This document shows positions 17,596 through 23,985 of a DNA stretch of 64,000 nt, piece by piece. Below the pieces are notes generated by a model. It was given only the letters and a program-made list of their open reading frames with translations, had not been told where the DNA came from and searched no databases. This DNA is from Bordetella genomosp. 5 (GTDB taxonomy: Bacteria > Pseudomonadota > Gammaproteobacteria > Burkholderiales > Burkholderiaceae_B), in the NCBI RefSeq assembly GCF_002261475.1, contig NZ_NEVN01000004.1, positions 558,001-622,000 on the forward strand, in the 5' to 3' direction. The first letter of the stretch is position 1; the number at the start of each line of letters is the position of its first letter. Made by a program: the position numbers and the translations under genes.

Positions 17596-18621
17596 ATGTC
17601 CGACCGTCGCACGACGGCCGGTGTTGCGCGCATGCCGCGCCGCGCCGTGCTGAACTCCCTTCTGGCGCTCTGTGCTGCCGCCACGCTCGGTACCGGCGCG
17701 TCCGCGCTGGCCGCCGAGGCCTACCCCGATCGCCCGATCCGCATGGTCGTGCCGTATCCGCCCGGAGGCGCAACCGACGTGATCGGCCGCGTTCTGGCAC
17801 AGCAGCTCACCGGTGCGCTGGGCCAGACCGTCGTGGTCGAGAACCGTGGCGGCGCCGCCGGCAACATCGGCGCCGACGTGGTGGCCAAGGCCACCCCGGA
17901 TGGCTACACGCTGCTGATGGGTGCGCTCACGAGCCACTCGATCAATGCCGTGCTGTACGAAGGCCGCGTCAACTACGACATCGAGAAAAGCTTCGCGCCG
18001 ATCTCCATCGTCGGTACCGTGCCGCTCGTGTTCGTGGTCAATCCCAAGGTGCCTGCCAAGACCTTGCCCGAGCTGATCAATGAAGCCAAGAGCAAGCCGG
18101 GCAGCCTCACCATCGCGTCGGCCGGTAACGGTTCGCCGCAGCATCTGGCCGCGGAGATGTTCAAGCGCGTGGCCGGCGTCGACATGCTGCACGTGCCGTA
18201 CAAGGGCAGCGGTCCCGCCATGACCGATTTGATGGGCGGCCAGGTGCTGACCATGATCGAGACCGTGCCCGCCGCTCAGGCGCACGTGAAGGCAGGCAAG
18301 CTGAACGCGCTCGCCGTCACCTCGAAGGATCGTGCCGCGGCGCTGCCCGACACGCCCACGGCCGCGGAAGCGGGCCTCGCCAACTTCGAGGTCAGCTCGA
18401 TGTTCGGTATCGTCGCGCCCGCCGGCACGCCGGCGCCGGTGATCGAGAAGCTCAACACGACGCTCAAGACCATTCTTGCGAAGCAGGAAGTGAAGGACGC
18501 GCTGGAACGCCAGGGCGCCATCGCCACCTGGACCACGCCCGCGGATGCCGCCGCGCGCATCAGCGCCGAGCGCAAGCAATGGGCCACGGTCATTCGCGAC
18601 GCCAACGTCAAGGCGGAGTGA
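17596..18621 (+). CDS. Bug-type tripartite tricarboxylate transporter substrate-binding protein
   Basis: 341 residues. An N-terminal signal peptide with an Arg pair (residues about 14-36, ending near ALAAEA) directs export to the periplasm. The mature start YPDRPIRMVVPYPPGGATD and the later GGAAGNIGADVVAKA are hallmarks of the Bug family, with the ligand-holding loop PGSLTIASAGNGSP. Bug proteins bind carboxylates and deliver them to a TctAB membrane pair, absent here, so this is one of the orphan Bug genes typical of Bordetella relatives. Divergent from the IlvD-like dehydratase, it may capture the sugar acid that enzyme uses. Confidence 0.92.
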   Translation: MSDRRTTAGVARMPRRAVLNSLLALCAAATLGTGASALAAEAYPDRPIRMVVPYPPGGATDVIGRVLAQQLTGALGQTVVVENRGGAAGNIGADVVAKATPDGYTLLMGALTSHSINAVLYEGRVNYDIEKSFAPISIVGTVPLVFVVNPKVPAKTLPELINEAKSKPGSLTIASAGNGSPQHLAAEMFKRVAGVDMLHVPYKGSGPAMTDLMGGQVLTMIETVPAAQAHVKAGKLNALAVTSKDRAAALPDTPTAAEAGLANFEVSSMFGIVAPAGTPAPVIEKLNTTLKTILAKQEVKDALERQGAIATWTTPADAAARISAERKQWATVIRDANVKAE

Positions 18622-18657
18622 TCGACCGGTAAGGCGCGGGCCGCCGAGAGGCGACCC

Positions 18658-18697
18658 GACGCAACAAGGGCGACCCGAGGGTCGCCCTTGTTGCGTC
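18658..18697 (+). terminator. long perfect hairpin downstream of the Bug gene
   Basis: Arms 18658-18676 and 18679-18697 are perfectly complementary over 19 bp with a 2-base loop (realistically a CGAG tetraloop). The inner part, GGGCGACC paired with GGTCGCCC then TTGTTGC, resembles an intrinsic terminator for the Bug gene, 37 bp after its stop. The right arm can also pair with 18715-18728 (see next entry). Confidence 0.6.
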
Positions 18698-18728
18698 TGG
18701 CGTGCGCCATTTATGCCAGACGCAACAA
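18688..18728. repeat. second inverted repeat competing for the same arm
   Basis: TTGTTGCGTCTGGC at 18688-18701 is complementary to GCCAGACGCAACAA at 18715-18728, a 14-bp stem with a 13-base loop. Ten bases of its left arm are the right arm of the preceding hairpin, so the two stems are mutually exclusive. The decamer GACGCAACAA therefore occurs twice directly and once inverted within 71 bp. Confidence 0.6.
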
Positions 18729-18763
18729 AGCGGGTTGCCCCCACGCTGCGCCTTCGGCTTGCT

Positions 18764-18785
18764 GCCCCCCGAGGGGGCTTTTTTT
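18764..18785 (+). terminator. intrinsic terminator, plus strand
   Basis: GCCCCC/GGGGGC stem (18764-18769 with 18773-18778) followed by seven T's. It belongs to a GC-rich block from about 18729 that looks like the terminator-associated repeat common in Burkholderiales intergenic DNA, as I recall it; copy number cannot be checked here. Confidence 0.65.
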
Positions 18786-18802
18786 CTTGGGACGGCCCGG
18801 CT

Positions 18803-18836
18803 AAAAAAAAACCGGGAGCCCGCAGGGGCTCCCGGT
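18803..18836 (-). terminator. intrinsic terminator of the M48 protease gene
   Basis: Read on the minus strand, ACCGGGAGCC pairs with GGCTCCCGGT (18811-18836) and is followed by an uninterrupted run of T's (A's at 18803-18810 on the plus strand). It lies 40 bp after the M48 stop codon. Confidence 0.8.
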
Positions 18837-18876
18837 TGCGTCTGCAAAGCCGCCAGCGTGAGCCGGCGGCCGTCGA

Positions 18877-19644
18877 TCACTTGCCGTTTTGCAGGCGCTT
18901 TTGCAGGCGCGCGGCGCGGTCCGGCGAGGACGGGTGCGAGCTGAACATGCTGCTTTCGCCGCCGTCGAGCTTGGCCAGCTTTTCGAAGGCCGTGATCAGG
19001 CCCTTGCGGTTCATCTTCTTTTCGGTCAGCAGGTCGAACGAGTAATCGTCGGCCGCGGTCTCCTGCGATTGCGAGAACTGGGCGTTGACCAGCTTTTCGG
19101 TCATCTCGCCGAGTTGCGACGACGACAGGGCCGAGACGGCGCTGTTGCCGGCCGAGGTGGCGGCGCCGCGGGCAGCGCTCACCGCGTAGGCGGTCTGCAT
19201 GGCCTTCTTGCTGTGACCCAGGGCGACGTGGCCCATTTCGTGGCCGATGACGCCGCGCAGTTCGTCGTCGTTCATCATGTCCATCAGGCCGCTGTAGACG
19301 CGCACGCAACCGTTGCCCATGGCCCAGGCGTTCACGTCCTTGGTCATGTAGACCTTGTAGTTGATCTTCTGGCCATTCAGATCCATGTTGCCGAAGCCGC
19401 GCATCAGCGTGTTCAGGCGCTTCGTGTACTTGCTGTTGGCCGGGGCGATTTTTTCCTGCGAATCGCTTTCTTTGCAGGCTGCGTCAGAGAGTTGGACGAT
19501 GTCCGCATCCGTCAGGCTCATTGCCTTCGCCATGTCGCTACCGGCGGACATCAGGCCGTCGGTGTTCATGCTGCTCAGGTTTGCGCAACCGGCGAGCAGA
19601 AGGCTGGCCGTCAGTGCGGAGAGCAGAGCGGTTTGCTTTTTCAT
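18877..19644 (-). CDS. M48 family metalloprotease, lipoprotein
   Basis: 255 residues. The signal peptide ends in a lipobox LLAGC with the lipidated cysteine at 20; the next residue is Ala, so outer-membrane sorting is expected. The zinc motif HEMGH is at 135-139 (GVIGHEMGHVALGH). The C-terminal SSHPSSPDRAARLQ is typical of LoiP/YcaL-type periplasmic M48 proteases, which degrade misassembled outer-membrane proteins. The ATG at 19644 starts the signal peptide; an ATG 13 codons earlier would put charged residues before it. It has its own terminator and is monocistronic. Confidence 0.92.
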   Translation of the reverse strand: MKKQTALLSALTASLLLAGCANLSSMNTDGLMSAGSDMAKAMSLTDADIVQLSDAACKESDSQEKIAPANSKYTKRLNTLMRGFGNMDLNGQKINYKVYMTKDVNAWAMGNGCVRVYSGLMDMMNDDELRGVIGHEMGHVALGHSKKAMQTAYAVSAARGAATSAGNSAVSALSSSQLGEMTEKLVNAQFSQSQETAADDYSFDLLTEKKMNRKGLITAFEKLAKLDGGESSMFSSHPSSPDRAARLQKRLQNGK

Positions 19645-19981
19645 TCTGGATTTTTCCTCTTTCTCGTGAAACAGATTAGGCACACCCCATATCGGTATAG
19701 GAGTGGATGTGCCACAGGCGATTGAAAGCTTCGCGGCCTAAACTGTAATGAGGGCCGCGCGGGGGCGTGGTTTGGGTGCTTATCAAATCGCTACAAATAA
19801 TTAGCGGGCGCCCAAAATGTGGGAATCAGACATGTCGTTCGCGTCCACGCGCGAGCGGCTGGCGTGCATGACGCCGCGATTGACTCGAGTCGACAAACCC
19901 TCGCGCAGCATGTCCGCGGCAAGCACCCGCGCGCATGTGCCGGCCCCTTGACGAAACCCATCTACGCCAAGGAGACCCGCC
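19645..19981. other. intergenic region without a supportable gene
   Basis: This 337-bp gap lies between the divergent M48 and DUF2971-like genes. It contains a moderately AT-rich stretch at 19740-19805 that may hold promoters, and AAGGAG just before the GTG start at 19982. A 62-codon frame on the minus strand overlaps the neighbouring gene start and has no recognisable sequence. I see nothing else. Confidence 0.5.
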
Positions 19982-20701
19982 GTGAGCAATGTTTATATCG
20001 ATAAGCGGCTCGATACCTCCGCGCGCTTGTATTGCCGCATGAACTTCCGCGAGCTGATGGAACTGCTCGAGTTCGAGCAGGTGCGTTTTCATGGACGCAA
20101 CACGGTCTGGCCCGCGAGCCAGACCTTGTCGGCCGGCCTCGCCTGTGGGCAGGCCGTGCAAGTGCCCGCGGTCTGGCGCGAACGTCTGGTGCCATGGCGC
20201 GGCCAGGCCGATCTCGACGGCGCGCAGGCCCTGATCGGCATGCAGCGTTGGTTTCTCGGCGGCGAAGCCAACGCCGCCGCCACCTCGTCGGACGCCGCGC
20301 CCGAAGGCACGGTCATCGTGCAGTCATCGGTATCGGCCATTACCGAAGCGGCCCTGGGTGCCGAAGGCGTACGCCTCGTCATCGCACCGGTCCGCTATGC
20401 CGCGCCCAACATGCTGCGCAACGGCATCCGCCGCCTCCCCGATCTGCTGACGGGCCCGGCCCAGCGGCGCCGCGATCGCGAAGCGCGCGTGGTGGCGATT
20501 CAGGAAACCGAGCCCGCGCCCGAAGCGCTGCACCTGCCGCCCGGCGAACCCGCGCCCGCGCGAGTCAGGCGCGCGTTGACCTTCGATCTGCGCACCATGA
20601 TCCAGGGCGTGGCCGTGTTGCGCGATGCGCCCGCGCACTTCCACGATCTCGTCAGTCGCGTGGTGCAGACCCGCGTGTGGGTGGGCGTGGGCAGGCTGTA
20701 G
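19982..20701 (+). CDS. DUF2971-like protein, function unknown
   Basis: 239 residues from a GTG at 19982 with AAGGAG correctly spaced upstream. The N-terminus (ARLYCRMNFRELMELLEFEQVRF), the middle GTVIVQSSVSAI and the C-terminal FDLRTMIQGVAVLRDAPAHFHDLVSRVV follow, loosely, the order of segments in DUF2971 proteins (opening 'Y-x-f-e-r-f-l-e-l-l', a Ser/Thr-rich strand, and a closing 'I-v-x-P-x-A'). The match is from memory and weak. No signal peptide or membrane helix. DUF2971 has no firmly known function. It stands alone, followed directly by a 13-bp tandem repeat. Confidence 0.55.
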   Translation: MSNVYIDKRLDTSARLYCRMNFRELMELLEFEQVRFHGRNTVWPASQTLSAGLACGQAVQVPAVWRERLVPWRGQADLDGAQALIGMQRWFLGGEANAAATSSDAAPEGTVIVQSSVSAITEAALGAEGVRLVIAPVRYAAPNMLRNGIRRLPDLLTGPAQRRRDREARVVAIQETEPAPEALHLPPGEPAPARVRRALTFDLRTMIQGVAVLRDAPAHFHDLVSRVVQTRVWVGVGRL

Positions 20702-20730
20702 GAAAGCAGCGGGCGCGCGCCTGGGCGTGT

Positions 20731-20860
20731 AGCAGGCGCGTGCATCAGGTGCCCGCAGCAGGCGCGTGCAGCAGACGCGTGCAACCGGCGCACGCAGCAG
20801 GCGCGTGCAACAGGCGCGTGCAACAGGCGCGCGCAGCAGGCGTGTGCATCAGTTGCCCGC
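20731..20860. repeat. 13-bp tandem repeat (minisatellite), ten units
   Basis: Ten consecutive 13-mers fill exactly 130 bp. The commonest unit is AGCAGGCGCGTGC, with variants such as ATCAGGTGCCCGC (units 2 and, modified, 10), AGCAGACGCGTGC and AACAGGCGCGTGC. There are no spacers, so it is not CRISPR. Because 13 is not a multiple of 3, a frame through it cycles; it lies in the gap between the DUF2971-like stop and the AraC stop, which is convergent. Confidence 0.9.
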
Positions 20861-20863
20861 GAA

Positions 20864-21805
20864 TCAACCCTGCGCGCGAGCGCGCCGCCAGCGTCCGGGC
20901 GGCTCGCCCAGCACGGCCTGGAACGCCTTGCCGAAAGCCGCTTCGGAACGATAGCCCACGGCGTCGGCCACGTCGGCGACCGATCGGCGCGGGTCCTGCA
21001 GGAGTTCGCAGGCCTGCATCATGCGCAGCCGCGACACCAGTGCGCCCGCCGCCGTTCCCGCCACCGCCTGCACTTGCCGTGCATAAGTGGCGCGCGACAT
21101 CGCGGCGCGCTCGGCCAGCGTATCGAGCGTCCAGTCCGCCCCCGGTTCGCGCAGCAGTGCCTGAATCGACGGGGCGAGCCGCGCGTCGGCCAGAAGCCGC
21201 AGCATGCCGGGCGGGGCATGTGCCGCGCGGCCATGCGCGCGCAGCGCAAGCGCCAGCAGGGCCTGACCCAACGCGTTGATCAAGGCATGCGCGCCGGGCC
21301 GCGCGGTGGCCGACTCGGCGCGCAGCAGCGCGATGAGCGCATCCAGCGGCGGGCTCTCCGTCGCCGCGGCAAGCGTGGCGTGCAACACCGGCGGCAGCAC
21401 CTGCGTGAGCAGCGCGCCGGCGCCGGGGGGATGCACATAGCGGCCACAGACCAGATCCACGCTGGCGCGGGCCTGCGTGCCCAGGTTGCTGACCAACGGC
21501 AGCGTCGCATGCTCGCCGGGCGTGCTGCGTGTGAGGGCGCGGCCGGCGCTGCGAACGCGCGCGGCGCCGCTATGGGCCATCGTGTGCGCCTGCCCGTGGC
21601 TGATCAGCACGAAGTCACCGGCCTGCATGGGGATCTCGCCCGAAGCCGTTCGCACCGTGCACTGGCCCGAGAGCAGCAGGTGAAAGGGCAGCTCGTTGGT
21701 GGGCATGGCGTCGTGCGGCATGACGAACGGGCCGTCCAGCAGGCAGCGCACGTCCATGCGCGCTTCGAAACGGCCCAGCGTCAGCAGCTGGCTCAGTGCA
21801 TCCAT
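20864..21805 (-). CDS. AraC family transcriptional regulator with cupin domain
   Basis: 313 residues. The N-terminal half is an AraC-type cupin (LPFHLLLSGQCTVRTASGEIPMQAGDF, then ISHGQAH), and the C-terminal half has the two helix-turn-helix units (TLDTLAERAAMSRATYARQVQAV and RSVADVADAVGYRSEAAFGKAFQAVLGEPPGRWRR, cited in parts). It is divergent from the AhpD-like gene at 21991, a pairing often seen in proteobacteria, and so probably regulates it. The stop lies 4 bp from the tandem repeat tract. Confidence 0.92.
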   Translation of the reverse strand: MDALSQLLTLGRFEARMDVRCLLDGPFVMPHDAMPTNELPFHLLLSGQCTVRTASGEIPMQAGDFVLISHGQAHTMAHSGAARVRSAGRALTRSTPGEHATLPLVSNLGTQARASVDLVCGRYVHPPGAGALLTQVLPPVLHATLAAATESPPLDALIALLRAESATARPGAHALINALGQALLALALRAHGRAAHAPPGMLRLLADARLAPSIQALLREPGADWTLDTLAERAAMSRATYARQVQAVAGTAAGALVSRLRMMQACELLQDPRRSVADVADAVGYRSEAAFGKAFQAVLGEPPGRWRRARAQG

Positions 21806-21990
21806 GTTCTTGTCTCCTTCCCGCGTCCGGACCTCGGGCTTGAGACGAATTCGCTAGAGAATGAGGATTCTAAGTCTTAAAGGCGCGTGCCGTCGGGCGC
21901 AGAATGACTCCATCACCTCGCCGGCACGAGCCGGCGGGACACCTCGAATCCCACCGGCCATGACGGCCGGTCTCATGAAGGAGCCTCACC

Positions 21991-22338
21991 ATGCTGGACT
22001 GGAACGACTATCGCAAACAACTCGGCGGCCGCATCGGCGAACTCGGCAAGCTCACGCCGGACACGCTGGCCGGCTACCAGACGATCGCGCGCGCCGGCGA
22101 AAAAACCGGCCACCTCGACGCCAAGACGCGTGAGCTGATCGCGCTCGCCGTGGCCGTGACCACGCGTTGCGATGGCTGCATCGCCGTGCATGCGGCGGCG
22201 GCCGACAAGGCGGGCGCGACGCGCGAAGAAGTCGCCGAGGCGCTCGGCGTGGCCGTCGCGCTGAACGCGGGCGCCGCCATGGTGTACTCGGCGCGCGTGA
22301 TGGACGCGCTGGCGGAACTGCCGCCCAAACAGGGCTGA
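21991..22338 (+). CDS. AhpD-like carboxymuconolactone decarboxylase family protein
   Basis: 115 residues, all-helical CMD fold. The redox motif C60-x-x-C63 with H67 in TTRCDGCIAVH matches the alkylhydroperoxidase AhpD active site, including the acidic-lysine segment KTRELIALAVAV upstream. It probably reduces peroxides or relays electrons in the cytoplasm. AAGGAG precedes the ATG. It is the likely target of the divergent AraC regulator. The next gene starts after a Fur box, so it is a separate unit. Confidence 0.9.
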   Translation: MLDWNDYRKQLGGRIGELGKLTPDTLAGYQTIARAGEKTGHLDAKTRELIALAVAVTTRCDGCIAVHAAAADKAGATREEVAEALGVAVALNAGAAMVYSARVMDALAELPPKQG

Positions 22339-22361
22339 CGCTCGCCGCCCCGGCTTGCCTC

Positions 22362-22380
22362 TATAATGGTAATTATTATC
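22362..22380 (+). promoter_or_regulatory. Fur box overlapping a -10 element
   Basis: The 19-bp stretch TATAATGGTAATTATTATC matches the classical Fur consensus at 16 of 19 positions. Its first six bases are a perfect TATAAT -10 box, so iron-loaded Fur would sit on the promoter of the sigma factor gene that starts 30 bp downstream. Confidence 0.8.
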
Positions 22381-22409
22381 AATTACAGGGCCCGGGGCCC
22401 GCGTGCGGG

Positions 22410-22916
22410 ATGTCTTCCGATCTCACCGATCGTTCGCTGCATACGCTCTTCAAAGAGAACCATCGGTGGCTGACCTCGCGCCTGCTGCGGCACGTGCGCG
22501 ACCACGGCGAGGCCGAGGATCTGTGCAGCGATACCTTCACCGAGCTGCTGTTCCGCAAGACCGATCTTTCGGTCATCCAGCATCCCCGCGCCTTTTTGAT
22601 GCGCATCGGCCAGCGGCTGGTGTATCGGCGCTACCGTGAGCGCGAGCTGGAGCGGGCCTGCCTCGATACGCTGGCCCAACTCGCACCCGAGGTCGCGCCT
22701 TCGGCCGAAGACGTGACCTTGATGATCGATGCGATTCAGCGTCTGGACCATGCCTTGCACGGCCTGTCGGCGCCCGCGCGCGCGGCGTTTTTTCACAGCC
22801 AGGTCGACGGTCTGAGCTATGACGAAATCGCGCAGCGCCTGCAGGTGTCGTTTCGCACCGTGGTGCGGTACATGAAGCAGGCCCTGCAGTGCTGCGAAAA
22901 GAACGGTCTTTTCTGA
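22410..22916 (+). CDS. FecI-type ECF sigma factor
   Basis: 168 residues. Region 2 runs from HTLFKENHRWLTSRLLRHV to ICEDL-type AEDLCSDTFTELLF, and region 4 ends with LSYDEIAQRLQVSFRTVVRYMKQAL, the standard order for iron-starvation sigma factors. The Fur box at the promoter, the FecR-like gene 17 bp downstream and the STN-containing TonB receptor after that define a FecIRA-type cell-surface signalling unit: the receptor senses a ferric siderophore and the sigma factor activates the receptor gene. ATG 22410 is the first credible start after the Fur box. Confidence 0.92.
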   Translation: MSSDLTDRSLHTLFKENHRWLTSRLLRHVRDHGEAEDLCSDTFTELLFRKTDLSVIQHPRAFLMRIGQRLVYRRYRERELERACLDTLAQLAPEVAPSAEDVTLMIDAIQRLDHALHGLSAPARAAFFHSQVDGLSYDEIAQRLQVSFRTVVRYMKQALQCCEKNGLF

Positions 22917-22933
22917 GCGGGGCCCCGGACACC

Positions 22934-23902
22934 ATGGAACGCGCAATCGATCAGGCAATGGACTGGATGGCGCTCTTGAGCTCCGGCCGGGCCACCACCA
23001 AGGACCAGGCCCGCTTCGATGCCTGGCTGGCCGCATCTCCCACGCATGAATCAGCCTGGCAGCGCCTGCAAAAAGGGCTGGCCACGCCGTTGCACGCCAT
23101 CGCCGCGGTGGATGGGCGCCTGCCGGGCCGCGAGCAGGCGGCATTGCGGCAGATGCTGCGTCAGCCGGCGCGCCGCTCCGCGCTCAAGTCGCTGTTGCTG
23201 CTGGCCGGCGTGGGGGCAGGCGCGTGGGGTACTGATCGTGTCGTGCCTCTGGGAACGCTGGCGGCTGACATGGCCACGCGTACGGCGCAACGCAAGTCGT
23301 TCGACCTGCCGGATGGCAGCCATCTGATGCTCAACGCCCGGTCCGCGGCCGACGTGCGGTTTGATGCCACGCATCGGCAGGTCAGGCTGCGCGGCGGCGA
23401 TGTGATCGCCGAGGTGGCGCCGGCCGCTCGCGAGGCCTGGCCCGCGTTCGAGCTCATCGCTGGAGACGTGCGCGTGCAGGCCGCGCAGGGGCGCTTCGTG
23501 GCGAGCCGGCTCGACGCCGCAGTGCGCATCTTTGCGCTGCGCGATGCCGTGGAGGTCGCATGGCGCGGCACCGCGGCGCATCGCGTGGAGCAGGGCGAAG
23601 GGCTGCTGATGGGCGAGGACGGCCATGCCCTGGCGTTGCGAGGAGCGGTCACCGGTGCGGAATGGGAATCGGGCTATCTCTCGGCGGCGCCTTTGCCGCT
23701 GGGCGAAGTCGTGGCCGCGCTGCGCCGCTACACCCCCGGCATTTTGCGTGTCTCGCCCGCCGCGGCGCGTCTGCCCGTGCACGCGAGCCTGCCGCTCAAC
23801 GATGTACCGCGCGCCCTCGATGCGCTGGCCGACACCCTGCCCATCCAGATCCAGAGGATCGGGCCGTGGTGGATCACCATCGATCTCGCGGCAGCGGCTT
23901 GA
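22934..23902 (+). CDS. FecR-like anti-sigma/sigma regulator
   Basis: 322 residues. The N-terminal cytoplasmic DUF4880 part (DWMALLSSGRATTKDQARFDAWLAA, cited in two overlapping blocks) binds the sigma factor; a single membrane segment lies near residues 80-100 (LKSLLLLAGVGAGAWG); the periplasmic FecR domain (FDLPDGSHLMLNARSAADV) and a C-terminal secretin/TonB-like short domain receive the signal from the receptor's STN domain. It follows the sigma gene by 17 bp and precedes the receptor by 83 bp. ATG 22934 begins the conserved domain directly. Confidence 0.93.
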   Translation: MERAIDQAMDWMALLSSGRATTKDQARFDAWLAASPTHESAWQRLQKGLATPLHAIAAVDGRLPGREQAALRQMLRQPARRSALKSLLLLAGVGAGAWGTDRVVPLGTLAADMATRTAQRKSFDLPDGSHLMLNARSAADVRFDATHRQVRLRGGDVIAEVAPAAREAWPAFELIAGDVRVQAAQGRFVASRLDAAVRIFALRDAVEVAWRGTAAHRVEQGEGLLMGEDGHALALRGAVTGAEWESGYLSAAPLPLGEVVAALRRYTPGILRVSPAAARLPVHASLPLNDVPRALDALADTLPIQIQRIGPWWITIDLAAAA

Positions 23903-23985
23903 ATGTAACTTTTTGAAAATGCCTGTCCAGTGCGCCTGATGGTTTTGCACTCCATCAGGAACGCAACGCGACAGGAGTTTTCTTC

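Noticed and set aside
19801-19989. 62-codon minus-strand frame upstream of the DUF2971-like gene
   Set aside because: It overlaps that gene's start, lacks a ribosome site and has no recognisable sequence.
20731-20860. Short repeats as a CRISPR array
   Set aside because: Units are directly adjacent with no spacers, only 13 bp long, and no cas genes are nearby. It is a simple tandem repeat.
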